A DNA stretch of 64,000 nt from the NCBI RefSeq assembly GCF_005938655.1, contig NZ_VCQT01000040.1:33866-97865 (forward strand), given 5' to 3'. How positions within the stretch are numbered: position 1 is the stretch's first letter; every line of letters starts with the position of its first letter. Below are positions 24,279 to 33,176 of the stretch, one piece after another. The notes beneath the pieces were generated by a model that saw nothing but the letters and a program-made list of their open reading frames with translations, was not told the origin of the DNA and searched no databases. The translations under genes and the position numbers were made by a program. This DNA comes from Alloalcanivorax gelatiniphagus. Lineage in GTDB: Bacteria; Pseudomonadota; Gammaproteobacteria; Pseudomonadales; Alcanivoracaceae.

Positions 24279-26540
24279 ATGGCTTACATCACCCGCCGCA
24301 AACACCCCGTGGGGCGCCGCGCGCCCTGCCATGGCATGGCCCTGGGCACCGCCGTGCTCACCGGCCTGATGGCCTCCTCCGCCGGCGCCTACACCCTCGA
24401 CGAGGTTTCGGTGCAATCGCCCAATACCGGCGAGTACAAGAGCGACCGGCTGGACACCCCGAAATTCACCCAGCCGGTATCGGAAACGCCACGCACCATT
24501 CAGGTGATCAACAAACAGCTGATGCACGACCAGCAGGCCACCACCCTTACCGAGGCGCTGCGCAACAGCCCCGGGGTGGGCACCTTCTATGCCGGCGAAA
24601 ACGGCGCCAGCACCACCGGTGATTCGGTGTACATGCGCGGCTTCGACAGCTCCAGCTCGATCTTCGTGGACGGTGTCCGCGACCTGGGCGCGATCTCCCG
24701 GGACACCTTCAATACCGAACAGGTGGAAGTGATCAAGGGCCCCGCCGGCGCCGACTACGGCCGCACCGCGCCCACCGGCTCGATCAATCTGGCCTCCAAG
24801 CAGGCATTCCTGGGCGAGCTCAGCGCCGCCTCGCTCACCGGCGGCACCGACGGCCAGAAACGCCTGACCCTGGACCTGAACCGCCGGCTGACCGACAACC
24901 TGGCCGGCCGCCTCAACCTGATGGCCCAGGACAGCGACGTGGCCGGCCGCGATACCGTCAACAATTCCCGTTGGGGCATCGCCCCGTCGCTGACCCTGGA
25001 CCTCAACGACCGGGGCCGGCTGACGTTCAATTTCCTGCACATCACCCAGAACAATATCCCCGACGGCGGCGTTTCCACCGTGGGGCTGCCCGGCTACACC
25101 ACCCCGGACCCGGCGTTTCCGCAGATCAGCGCCGCTCCCAAGGTGGACAGCGAGAACTTCTATGGCGCCGAATCGGACCACGACGACGCCGACGTGGACA
25201 TGGCCACGGTGCTCTATGAGTACGACCTGACCGAGCACACCCGGCTGCACAATACCCTGCGCTGGGGTCGCACCCACCAGGATTACCGGCTCACCGCGAT
25301 CATGGCGGTGAACGCCAACGGCTCCACCGACCCGGCGGACTGGACGGTGCGGCGCCTGCCCAACCTGAAGGACCAGACCAACACCATCCTCACCAACCAG
25401 ACCGGCCTGGTCACGGCGCTGGACACCGGCCCGGTGTCGCACACCCTGTCCTACGGCGTGGAAGTGACCCGCGAGGAAATCGAGACCTCCGGCCTGGCCC
25501 GGCCCACCGTGCCCGACGCCTCGCTCTATGATCCCAACGACAACTTCTATTACGGCGCCAGCAAGGACGGCAGTAGCGGTGAAGGCACCACCGACACGGT
25601 GGCCGGCTATCTGTTCGACACCCTGACCTTCGGCGAGCACTGGCAACTCAATGGCGGCGTGCGCCTGGACCGCTACAAGGCGGATTACAAAAGCACCACC
25701 GCCTGCACCGGCGGCGGCCGCGACCCGGCGGCCTGTTCCGGCCAGGCGGTGGGCACCGTGGTGCCCTCGGTGGACAGCGACAGCAGCGACACCCTGTTCA
25801 ACTGGAAGGCCGGGGTGCTGCACAAAACCACGCCCTGGCTGAACCTGTACGCCGACTACGCGGTGTCCCATCAACCGCCGGGCGGTGAAAACCTGCAACT
25901 CAGCGGCAGCGACCGCAGCGCCGACAACAGCGACTACGATCCCCAGAAAGCCCGCACCGCCGAGGTGGGCGCCAAGTGGAAGCTGGCCCACAACCAGCTG
26001 CTGGTCACCACCGCCCTGTACCGCACCGAGGTCAGTGACCTGGTGGAACAGGACCCCACCGATGGCAACTACTACCAGACCGGCGAGAAACGGGTGCAAG
26101 GGGTGGAAGTGTCGGTGGTCGGCAACATCACGCCGGACTGGAACCTGAGCGCCGGCTACACCACCATGAACGCCACCGTGGAGGAAGGCGCGGCCCAGTC
26201 CCAGGATGGCGGCAGCCGCCTGAGCTACACCCCCAAACACGCCTTCACCAGCTGGACCACCTACCACCTGCCGTTCGACCTGACCGTGGGCGCCGGCGCG
26301 CGCTACACCGGTGGACTCAAACGCGGCCGGGATGGCGCCGTGGGCACCCCGGACCATACCGAGGGTTACTGGGTGGCGGATGCCATGGCCCGCTATCCGT
26401 TGAACCGCAATGTGGACCTGCAGCTCAATGTGTATAACCTCTTCGATGAGGAATACGTGGCCGCCATCAACAAGAGCGGTTACCGCTATACGCCGGGCAC
26501 GCCGCGCACCGCGCTGCTGTCCGTGAACGTCCACTATTGA
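24279..26540 (+). CDS. TonB-dependent siderophore receptor, catecholate (Fiu/PiuA-like) type
   Basis: About 753 aa from the ATG at 24279; a TTG five codons earlier is the only longer option. Signal peptide ends near residue 38 (ASSAGAYTL). A plug domain follows: VSETPRTIQVINKQL, TLTEALRNSPGVGTF, VYMRGFDSSSSIFVDGVRD, EVIKGPAGADYGR. Then a 22-strand barrel ends in a C-terminal aromatic (LSVNVHY). The plug sequence resembles the catecholate-receptor group. The next gene is the PiuC-type hydroxylase that often accompanies such receptors. Confidence 0.92.
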   Translation: MAYITRRKHPVGRRAPCHGMALGTAVLTGLMASSAGAYTLDEVSVQSPNTGEYKSDRLDTPKFTQPVSETPRTIQVINKQLMHDQQATTLTEALRNSPGVGTFYAGENGASTTGDSVYMRGFDSSSSIFVDGVRDLGAISRDTFNTEQVEVIKGPAGADYGRTAPTGSINLASKQAFLGELSAASLTGGTDGQKRLTLDLNRRLTDNLAGRLNLMAQDSDVAGRDTVNNSRWGIAPSLTLDLNDRGRLTFNFLHITQNNIPDGGVSTVGLPGYTTPDPAFPQISAAPKVDSENFYGAESDHDDADVDMATVLYEYDLTEHTRLHNTLRWGRTHQDYRLTAIMAVNANGSTDPADWTVRRLPNLKDQTNTILTNQTGLVTALDTGPVSHTLSYGVEVTREEIETSGLARPTVPDASLYDPNDNFYYGASKDGSSGEGTTDTVAGYLFDTLTFGEHWQLNGGVRLDRYKADYKSTTACTGGGRDPAACSGQAVGTVVPSVDSDSSDTLFNWKAGVLHKTTPWLNLYADYAVSHQPPGGENLQLSGSDRSADNSDYDPQKARTAEVGAKWKLAHNQLLVTTALYRTEVSDLVEQDPTDGNYYQTGEKRVQGVEVSVVGNITPDWNLSAGYTTMNATVEEGAAQSQDGGSRLSYTPKHAFTSWTTYHLPFDLTVGAGARYTGGLKRGRDGAVGTPDHTEGYWVADAMARYPLNRNVDLQLNVYNLFDEEYVAAINKSGYRYTPGTPRTALLSVNVHY

Positions 26541-26552
26541 TCTGGTCCGACT

Positions 26553-27248
26553 ATGCTGCTGCATGTGCCCGAGGTGCTCGACGCCGGGGAAGTCCAAGCG
26601 ATACGCCAGGCCCTGGAAACCAGCGACCAGTGGGTGGACGGGCGGGAAACCGTGGGCGCCCAGGGCGCCGCCGTGAAACACAACCAGCAGCTGGCGGAAG
26701 CCTCCCCGCTGCGGCGGCGGCTGGCGGACCAGGTGTTGGCGGCGCTGGCGCGCCACCCGCTGTTCTTCGCCGCCGCCCTGCCGGTGGAGATCCTGACGCC
26801 GCGCTTTAACCGCTATCAGGGCGGCGGCACCTACGGCATGCACGTGGACGGCGCGGTGATGCGGCTACCGGACCAGACCGGCTTTCCCGGCCGGCAGCTG
26901 CGCACCGACCTGTCCTGCACCCTGTTCCTGTGCGAGCCGGAGGAGTATGAAGGCGGCGAGCTGATCGTCGCCGACACCTACGGCGAACACGAGGTGAAAC
27001 TGCCCGCCGGGGATCTGATCCTGTACCCGGCGTCCAGCCTGCACCAGGTGCAGCCGGTTACCCGGGGCGCCCGCCTGGCGTCGTTCTTCTGGATACAAAG
27101 CATGATCCGCGACGACGCCCGGCGCACCCTGCTGTTCGATATGGACACCGCCATCACCCGCCTCAAGGAAACCGACGGCGATGCGGCGGCGGTGCTGCAA
27201 CTGACCGGCGTGTATCACAACCTGCTGCGCCAGTGGTCGGAAACCTGA
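26553..27248 (+). CDS. Fe(II)/2-oxoglutarate-dependent dioxygenase, PiuC/YbiX family
   Basis: A 231-aa cytoplasmic PKHD-type hydroxylase. The double-stranded beta-helix carries the iron facial triad: YGMHVDGAV near residue 98 (His, Asp) and [13 protein letters not shown] near 160 (His, with Arg for 2-oxoglutarate). Family members lie beside catecholate siderophore receptors and are iron-repressed; their in vivo substrate is not settled. It starts 12 nt after the receptor stop, so the two form an operon. Confidence 0.93.
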   Translation: MLLHVPEVLDAGEVQAIRQALETSDQWVDGRETVGAQGAAVKHNQQLAEASPLRRRLADQVLAALARHPLFFAAALPVEILTPRFNRYQGGGTYGMHVDGAVMRLPDQTGFPGRQLRTDLSCTLFLCEPEEYEGGELIVADTYGEHEVKLPAGDLILYPASSLHQVQPVTRGARLASFFWIQSMIRDDARRTLLFDMDTAITRLKETDGDAAAVLQLTGVYHNLLRQWSET

Positions 27249-27266
27249 AGGGTTTCCCGTATTACT

Positions 27267-27330
27267 GTAGGAGCGACTTTAGTCGCGATGAAGCTTGCAC
27301 CGCGGTGATCGCGACTAAAGTCGCTCCTAC
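27267..27330. repeat. REP-like inverted pair
   Basis: Two inverted copies of the GCGACT variant with TTTA rather than TTCA at the tip, at the 3' end of the hydroxylase gene. Confidence 0.9.
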
Positions 27331-27414
27331 AGCAATCTCCAAGCTACGGAGTTGTTGGCGGCGATTCACGACGTTCCCGGAAGAGCCGCCACGTTAAAAC
27401 GCGGCGAAAAAAGA

Positions 27415-27443
27415 AAAGGGCCTCCTCGGAGGCCCTTTCTTTT
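27415..27443. terminator. Bidirectional intrinsic terminator
   Basis: A perfect 10-bp stem AAAGGGCCTC/GAGGCCCTTT with the tetraloop CTCG. It is followed by CTTTTTG on the plus strand and by CTTTTCTTTTTT on the minus strand, between convergent transcription units. Confidence 0.92.
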
Positions 27444-27466
27444 TGTCGGCGGGTTAACCGCGTCGG

Positions 27467-29278
27467 TCAGTCGGTGGTGCGGCTGAGCAGGTACTGCACC
27501 AGGGCATCCCGGCCGGCCTGATCGTCGCCACCGTCCAGGTTGCGCGGGAAGTAGAACGGGTGTGGCGAGTCCGTGCCACGGGCCGGGTTGAGCAGTGCCT
27601 CCAGGCCCGCCCCCGGGGTTTCACCCCCCACCGAACCGTCGTGCAGGAAGTTCAGCTTGGTGTTCAGGCCCAGCAACAACGGCTTGGCCTCGCCACGCAC
27701 TTCACCGCGCACGCTGGCATCCAGCACCACCACGGAATCGTCGTAGGACGGTGCCGGCCCGGCGTTGCTGTTCTGGATCGGCGTCAGGCCGGCGCCGGAG
27801 CGGTCGAGAATCACCGGCGGCATGCCGTAGGCCGGATACAGGGTGGCGATGGGAATGATCACGTCCCTCACCGCCTGGTTCGGGTTGGCGGTATGGCAGC
27901 CGGAACAACCGGCGCCACCGTCGGCCCGGGCGGTGGTGAACAGGGTTTCCCCCTGGCTGACCTGTTGCGCATCCAGCCCCTCCGGCGCCGGCGGCGCCGC
28001 CAGCCGGTTGGTGTAGGCGGTCAGGTCCGCCAGCCGCGCGTCGCTGACCCGGCGGCCCACCGGCCCGGCGGGGCTGCCCGGCGCCAGATTGTCCCGGGCC
28101 ACGTCCACATAGGGCAGCGCATCGGCCACAGCTACGCCGTCGGGGATCACCCCGGTGTCGCGCAGCACCGCTTCATAACGGTCAGCGATCTCATCGCCCA
28201 CCGGCCCGGCCAGCACGTTGAGGAAGGCGCGGCCGTCCGCCGTGAGCAGGCTGGTGGGGTCCAGCGCCACGGTGTAGACCAGATTGTTGAAGTCATTGAG
28301 TTCGGCGAAGGCACCGCTGTGCCCCCAGGGCGCCGCCAGATCGGTGCGGAAGAACGGCGGGATGTAGGTGGCGTTGCCGATGCCATCCGGGGTGGCGTCG
28401 AAGGAGGTGCTGCCGTAGTAGCGTTTCTCCTCCTGGCCGTCCATGAAGGTGCCGGTGAGATAGGTGCGCGCGGCGGCGGTGGCGTCGGCCACGGTGCCGC
28501 CGGAGGGAATACCGGCGAAGTCACCCTTGCCGATGGTGGCCCCTTGCAGGGCATCGAACTGCAACTGCAGCAGCGGCAGGTAGGCCAGCGGATTGTCGGC
28601 GGCGGCGAAGATCGCCCCCACGTCCAGACCACCGGCGATCACGCCGTCGGTTTCCGCGCCCACGGAACCCGGGCCCACGGTGCCCGCCGGCACCACGCTG
28701 CCATCGGTCTTGGCGTGGCAAAGCGCGCAGGTAACGCCCACCTTGTCGCCGCCGGCGATATCCAGGGAGTCCATGTCGTCGTAGGCGGCGTCGCTGCCCA
28801 GGGGCTTGCGGTCGCCGTTTTCGTCGAAGGGCACCACGCCGATCACCGCGCCTTCATTGATCAGCAGCAGCGTCACCGCCGGGTTGCCCAGGGCGGTGTC
28901 TTCCGGCGCGGTGCCGTTTTCCACCTGATCCAGCGCATCCAGCAGCGCCTGGGCGGTGCCGGCGCTGAGCGCCCCCACATTGACGTTGAGGCCCAGGCCC
29001 AGGGCCTGGAGCGGGGTGACCTGGGCGCCGGCGATGCCCTGGGGCAGTTGCATGGCGTCGGTCCAGAAACGTTGGTTGCCGAAGGTTTCGTAGCGGAATA
29101 CCTGACGGCCCTGTTCGGCGCTGGGACCGCGCACCACCGGATCGTCATTGTCACTGCCGCCTCCGCAACCGCTCACCAGGGCGGCGGCCGCGAAGGCACT
29201 CATAATCAGGACACCACGCAACGGCGACCACAGGGGCGCGGCGCGAAGCAGGGCTGGCCGGAACGGCTGGCTGTTCAT
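27467..29278 (-). CDS. Diheme c-type cytochrome lipoprotein
   Basis: 603 aa from the ATG at 29278, with AGGAG 8 nt upstream. The lipobox VSGC puts the lipidated Cys at 38. Two CxxCH haem sites are visible: CALCH at 184-188 and CSGCH at 458-462. Between them is a PFFRTDLAAPWGHSGAFAEL segment of the sort seen in peroxidase- or MauG-like diheme proteins and in cytochromes bound to dehydrogenases. The C-terminal LNFLHDGS and PFYFPRNLDGG recall the same group. It probably faces the periplasm and moves electrons; the partner is unknown, as no dehydrogenase is adjacent. Confidence 0.82.
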   Translation of the reverse strand: MNSQPFRPALLRAAPLWSPLRGVLIMSAFAAAALVSGCGGGSDNDDPVVRGPSAEQGRQVFRYETFGNQRFWTDAMQLPQGIAGAQVTPLQALGLGLNVNVGALSAGTAQALLDALDQVENGTAPEDTALGNPAVTLLLINEGAVIGVVPFDENGDRKPLGSDAAYDDMDSLDIAGGDKVGVTCALCHAKTDGSVVPAGTVGPGSVGAETDGVIAGGLDVGAIFAAADNPLAYLPLLQLQFDALQGATIGKGDFAGIPSGGTVADATAAARTYLTGTFMDGQEEKRYYGSTSFDATPDGIGNATYIPPFFRTDLAAPWGHSGAFAELNDFNNLVYTVALDPTSLLTADGRAFLNVLAGPVGDEIADRYEAVLRDTGVIPDGVAVADALPYVDVARDNLAPGSPAGPVGRRVSDARLADLTAYTNRLAAPPAPEGLDAQQVSQGETLFTTARADGGAGCSGCHTANPNQAVRDVIIPIATLYPAYGMPPVILDRSGAGLTPIQNSNAGPAPSYDDSVVVLDASVRGEVRGEAKPLLLGLNTKLNFLHDGSVGGETPGAGLEALLNPARGTDSPHPFYFPRNLDGGDDQAGRDALVQYLLSRTTD

Positions 29279-29548
29279 GGTTGTTCTCCTTGTCTCGGTC
29301 GGGAGGTCGTTCCACGGGGACCTTGCAGCGCACGCTGCGCGCCGCCCGGTGAGGGCCGGGTCAAGGGCGGTGTGAAAGTCGTCAAGCCCGCGTGAGCGGC
29401 GGCGTGAAGGGCCCTGGCGCCGGTCCGCGAACCCAAGCCGCTTCAACCGTTTAGGCGGAGAAATGTTTTTTGTGTTGTTGTGTAAGCGTTGACGCCAACC
29501 GCGTGCTGGCGTGCAATGCCGGCTTTACGGCGGGGGACCCGGGCGACG

Positions 29549-30154
29549 ATGCAGACACTGGCGATTCAGGATTGGCTGTTACTGGCGGGCGTGTGCGCGC
29601 TCGGGGCGATGACCCCGGGGGCCAGCCTGGCGATGGTGTTGCACCATACCCTGCACGGCTCGGCCCGGGCCGGGGTGCGCGCCGGTCTGGCCCACGCTCT
29701 GGGTATCGGCGTTTATGCCGCCGCCACCGTAGCCGGCCTGGCCGTGGTGCTGCATCGCTTCCCATCACTGGAAACCGGCATCCGGCTGGCGGGGTCGTTG
29801 TTTCTGCTATGGCTGGCGTGGAAAAGCTGGCGGGGGGCCGGCGCCACGCCGGCGGACCAGGAAAGCGGCGGCGGGCGGCCCGCCCGGGATGGCTTCCTGA
29901 TCGCCTTCCTCAATCCCAAGGTGGCGCTGTTTTTCCTGGCGCTGTTCAGCCAGTTTATCGACGCCGGCATGAGCACCGTGGCCCGGGTGCAGGTGGCGGC
30001 CACGGCGGTGGTTATCGACGGCGCCTGGTATTCGCTGGTGGCGCTGACCCTGGCCCGGGGCCCGATCCTCGCCACCCTGCGCCGCCACCACGCCCGCGTG
30101 GAGCGGGCCACCGCGATCGTGCTGGCGCTGATCGCCGTCGTTGTTTGGGTGTAG
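29549..30154 (+). CDS. LysE/RhtB-family exporter
   Basis: 201 aa with six hydrophobic segments. The family start LGAMTPGASLAMVLHHTLHGS is present, as are the central FLIAFLNPKVALFFLALFSQF and the C-terminal ARG-P-L segment. These proteins export amino acids or homoserine (lactones). The start at 29549 is the first one giving the typical N-terminus. The stop TAG lies within the sequence gTAGgaacga, the head of a palindromic repeat. Confidence 0.9.
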   Translation: MQTLAIQDWLLLAGVCALGAMTPGASLAMVLHHTLHGSARAGVRAGLAHALGIGVYAAATVAGLAVVLHRFPSLETGIRLAGSLFLLWLAWKSWRGAGATPADQESGGGRPARDGFLIAFLNPKVALFFLALFSQFIDAGMSTVARVQVAATAVVIDGAWYSLVALTLARGPILATLRRHHARVERATAIVLALIAVVVWV

Positions 30155-30160
30155 GAACGA

Positions 30161-30253
30161 TTGTAGGGGCGATTGTAGGAGCGACTTCAGTCGCGATCAG
30201 GCGTTAGAGGTTGCCGCTATCGCGACTAAAGTCGCTCCTACAGGTCGCCCCTA
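30161..30253. repeat. Nested REP-like inverted repeat
   Basis: The inner pair is 30174-30196 and 30218-30240 (one tip TTCA, the other TTTA by strand). An outer arm GTAGGGGCGA (about 30162) pairs with TCGCCCCTAC (30244-30253), lengthening the structure. It separates convergent lysE and rlmI. Confidence 0.88.
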
Positions 30254-30274
30254 CAACAGGCGTCCGGGCATGGA

Positions 30275-31477
30275 TCAGAACCGAAACAACAACCGCCCGA
30301 ACCAGCTCTTCAGGTAAGCGGTTTCCGGCATCGCCGGTTGGATCGGGTGGTCCGGGCCCTGGCCTTCCTGGCCGATGATCTGCAGGGCGCGGTCGATGTG
30401 CCGGGCGGAGGCGCGCATCACGTCCAGCAGTTTGTCGGCGGGCAGGTGCATGGAGCAGGAGGCGGAGATCAGGTAGCCGCCGGGCTTCACCAGCCGCACC
30501 GCCAGTTCGTTGATGGCGTGGTAGCCGGCCAGGCCGTTCTTGAAGTCCTTGCGGCGCTTGATGAAGGCGGGCGGGTCAAGAATCACCAGGTCGAATTTCT
30601 CGCCGTCGGCGATCAACTCCTTCATGGCGGTCTGGGCGTCCCCTTCCAGGGTGCGCAGGCGGTCGCCCACGCCGTTCAGTTCCGCGTTGCGGTGCATGTA
30701 GTCCAGCGCCAGGCCGGAGCTGTCCACGCCGGTGACTTCCCGGGCGCCGGCCAGCGCCGCCTGCACGCCCCAGCCGCCGCAGTAGGCGAACACATCCAGC
30801 ACCCGGGCGTCCTTGGCCAGCCCCGCCATGCGGGCGCGGGCGCTGCGGTGATCGAAGAACCAGCCGGTCTTCTGCCCTTCGCGCAGCGGCGCGGTGAAGC
30901 GGCCACCGTTCTCGCTCAGGGTCACCGACTCGGGCACTTCGCCCTTGAGGGCGCGGGTGTACAGCGGCAGGTCTTCCAGTTCGCGGACGCCGGCTTCATT
31001 GCGCACCACGATGTTGGTGGGCGACAGCAGCGCGTCCAGCGCCGACACCACGGTCTCCAGGTGCGCTTCCATGCCGGCGGTACCGGCCTGCAGCACCAGG
31101 GTGTCGTCGTAGCGGTCCACCACCAGTCCGGGCAGGCCGTCGGCCTCGCCGTGCACCAGCCGGTAGCCGGGGGCGTCGAACAGGGTTTCGCGCAGGGCCA
31201 GGGCCTGCTCGATGCGTTTCTTGAAGAAGCTGCGGCTGGGTTCCTGGTCCGGGTCGCGGCTGTAAAGGCGGCCGACGATCAGCGAATTGGGGCTCAGCAG
31301 CGCCCGGCCCAGCGGTTTGCCCCGGGCATCCTCGACCCGCGCGGCGGCGCCGGCGGGCAGGCTTTTCACCGGCGTTTCGCCACTGTCCACCTCATTGGCA
31401 TAGATCCAATCATGGCCGGCCTTGAGGCGGCGCTCTTCATTCTTTCGCAGTCGCAGAACGGGTACGGAATCGGACAT
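30275..31477 (-). CDS. rlmI: 23S rRNA (cytosine-C5) methyltransferase RlmI
   Basis: A 400-aa class I SAM methyltransferase. An N-terminal PUA domain (RLRKNEERRLKAGHDWIYANEVD) and an EEHEH-like middle domain precede the Rossmann core with VLDVFAYCGGWGVQAALAGA (SAM). The catalytic region has ILDPPAFIKRRKDFKNG and SASCSMHL, whose Cys is the expected nucleophile. RlmI methylates C1962 in E. coli 23S rRNA. The start at 31477 gives the standard N-terminus. Confidence 0.93.
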   Translation of the reverse strand: MSDSVPVLRLRKNEERRLKAGHDWIYANEVDSGETPVKSLPAGAAARVEDARGKPLGRALLSPNSLIVGRLYSRDPDQEPSRSFFKKRIEQALALRETLFDAPGYRLVHGEADGLPGLVVDRYDDTLVLQAGTAGMEAHLETVVSALDALLSPTNIVVRNEAGVRELEDLPLYTRALKGEVPESVTLSENGGRFTAPLREGQKTGWFFDHRSARARMAGLAKDARVLDVFAYCGGWGVQAALAGAREVTGVDSSGLALDYMHRNAELNGVGDRLRTLEGDAQTAMKELIADGEKFDLVILDPPAFIKRRKDFKNGLAGYHAINELAVRLVKPGGYLISASCSMHLPADKLLDVMRASARHIDRALQIIGQEGQGPDHPIQPAMPETAYLKSWFGRLLFRF

Positions 31478-31505
31478 GGTGGGGGGCTCACGCAAAACGG
31501 GCATC

Positions 31506-31560
31506 TTAGGGCCTGTTCATTCCATTTGCATCCCGCCGGTGGCGGCCAGCGGCGAAAAGC
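31506..31560. repeat. Single-ended relative of the 34.7-kb inverted-repeat element
   Basis: TTAGGGCCTGTTCA followed by a diverged TTGCAT..CGCC and GGCC..CAGCG matches the left end of the element at 34676 in order and spacing, but no right end is found. It lies between divergent rlmI and the DUF1653 gene's 3' end. Confidence 0.6.
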
Positions 31561-31568
31561 GGCGTTGC

Positions 31569-31787
31569 TCAGTGCTCGGCGACGAAGGTAAAGCGGGGCC
31601 GCTCCACGCCGTCACGCACCACCGCCTCCTGGAACATGGCCAGGGGCCGCACCCACAGGTCGCCCTCGCCATACAGGGGCCGGTAGACCACCAGGGCCTC
31701 GCCGGTTTCCGAGTGGGTGGCGGTGCCGATCACCTGATATTCGTTGCCTTTGAAATGCCGGTAACGACCGGGACGGGGATGTTCCAT
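31569..31787 (-). CDS. DUF1653-domain protein
   Basis: A 72-aa soluble protein that starts MEHPRPGRYRHFKGNEYQV and contains VVYRPLYGEGDLWVRPL and MFQEAV, the complete DUF1653 pattern. Function of the family is unknown. GGAG lies 9 nt before the ATG. Much longer frames exist through it on the same strand, but only this part is conserved-looking. Confidence 0.9.
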   Translation of the reverse strand: MEHPRPGRYRHFKGNEYQVIGTATHSETGEALVVYRPLYGEGDLWVRPLAMFQEAVVRDGVERPRFTFVAEH

Positions 31788-31961
31788 GGGAAGGGGCTCC
31801 ATAGCGCGAACAGGGCGCCACAGCATAGCAGCCGGGGCGCGGAGGCGAGCGTGGAATCCGGGAATTTTTCCACATACCTTTGGGTATGCCCGTGGCGGGA
31901 GCGGGGGTACACTCAGGAGCTGGAGCATACCAACGAACAACAAAAAAGGGCCTACCCCGCC

Positions 31962-33176
31962 ATGCGTTTTCTCGCCCGTCGCCCGCCGTTTTTTCTGATG
32001 GTCTCCACCGGCGCCGCCTGCATCGTGGTGCTGCTGGTGTTCGCCCGCCTCAGCTATGGCCTGGTATTGCCGGCCATGCGCGAGGGGCTGCAGCTCAGCT
32101 ACAGCCAGGCCGCCAATCTGAGCACCGCCAACGCCCTGGGTTATCTGTTGCTGGTGATGGTGGCCGGCGTGTTCGCCGCCCGCTTCGGCGGCAAAACCTC
32201 GGTGATGGTGGGCCTGGTGCTGGTGATCGCCGGCTTCCTGGGCCTCAGCCAGTCCACCCGCTACAGCGTCTCGCTGATGCTGATGGTGTTGCTGGGCATG
32301 GGAACCGCCTTCGGCTATACGCCGCTGATCTCGTTGCTGGCCAATACCTACCCGCACCGGCGCGGCGCGGTGATCGGCCTGGTCAACAGTGGCGTGGGCA
32401 TCGGCATGTTATTGATCGGTGCCCTGGCGCCGCCGCTCACCGAAGCCGGCGGCGACGGCTGGCGCCAGGTGTGGCTGCTGTTCGCCGCCGGCGGCGTGCT
32501 GGTGAGCGTGCTGGTGGCGCTGTTTCTGCGCAATCCGCCCCGCCCTCTGGCGGCGGACACCGCCGCCGCCCTGGGCGAACCGGACGCGCCGATCTTCCGC
32601 AATCCCCATGTGGTGATCGTGGGGCTGGTGTACGGCGTGCTGGGGCTCACCTTCATCGTGCAAAGCACCTTCATGTACAGCTACGCCCTGGCCGCCGACA
32701 CCCCGCCGCGCACCGCCGGGCACCTGGTGTCCGCCATGGGCATGCTGTCGGTGTTCGCCGGGCCGGCCTGGGGCTGGCTGGCGGACCGTCTGGGCTATGC
32801 CAACGGCCTGATGCTGTCCATGGGGCTGTCGCTGCTGGCCACGGTGATTCCGGTGCTGCATCCGGTGACCTGGGCGTTCGGCGCCCATTTCCTGCTGATG
32901 GGCCTGTGCGCGGCGGGCATGTTCTCCACCGTGCTGGCCGCCTCCACGGAGACGGTGCCGGCCCACCGGGCGCCGGTGGCGGTGAGTTTCGTGACCCTGT
33001 TCTACGCGGTGGGGCAGTTACTGGGGCCGGCCCTGGCCGGGCCACTGATCGAGTGGCGGGACGGCTTTCGGCTGGTGTTCGCCCTGAGCTGCGTGGCGAT
33101 GGTGATCGGCGTGCTGCTCAGCGCCTACAGCCGCCGCCATCAGCGCGCCCGATCACCGTTGCCCTGCGCCGACTGA
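31962..33176 (+). CDS. MFS transporter, YbfB/YjiJ-like
   Basis: 404 aa with about twelve membrane helices. Characteristic segments are FARLSYGLVLPAMREGLQLSYSQA split over helices 1-2, NALGYLLLVMVAG, MVLLGMGTAFGYTPLISLLAN and RRGAVIGLVNSGVGIGMLL. The family is widespread and its substrates are largely unknown. The start at 31962 removes a long unrelated upstream extension. Its last 37 nt overlap the convergent DNA-repair gene. Confidence 0.88.
   Translation: MRFLARRPPFFLMVSTGAACIVVLLVFARLSYGLVLPAMREGLQLSYSQAANLSTANALGYLLLVMVAGVFAARFGGKTSVMVGLVLVIAGFLGLSQSTRYSVSLMLMVLLGMGTAFGYTPLISLLANTYPHRRGAVIGLVNSGVGIGMLLIGALAPPLTEAGGDGWRQVWLLFAAGGVLVSVLVALFLRNPPRPLAADTAAALGEPDAPIFRNPHVVIVGLVYGVLGLTFIVQSTFMYSYALAADTPPRTAGHLVSAMGMLSVFAGPAWGWLADRLGYANGLMLSMGLSLLATVIPVLHPVTWAFGAHFLLMGLCAAGMFSTVLAASTETVPAHRAPVAVSFVTLFYAVGQLLGPALAGPLIEWRDGFRLVFALSCVAMVIGVLLSAYSRRHQRARSPLPCAD

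Noticed and set aside
23649..26843. 1064-codon open frame on the minus strand, opposite the DUF411, TonB receptor and hydroxylase genes
   Set aside because: It lies antisense to three well-supported genes, its translation is low-complexity Gly/Val/His/Ala without domains, and long antisense frames are expected at this GC content.
27560..29395. 611-codon plus-strand frame opposite the diheme lipoprotein gene
   Set aside because: Antisense shadow; the minus-strand frame has a signal peptide, haem motifs and a ribosome site.
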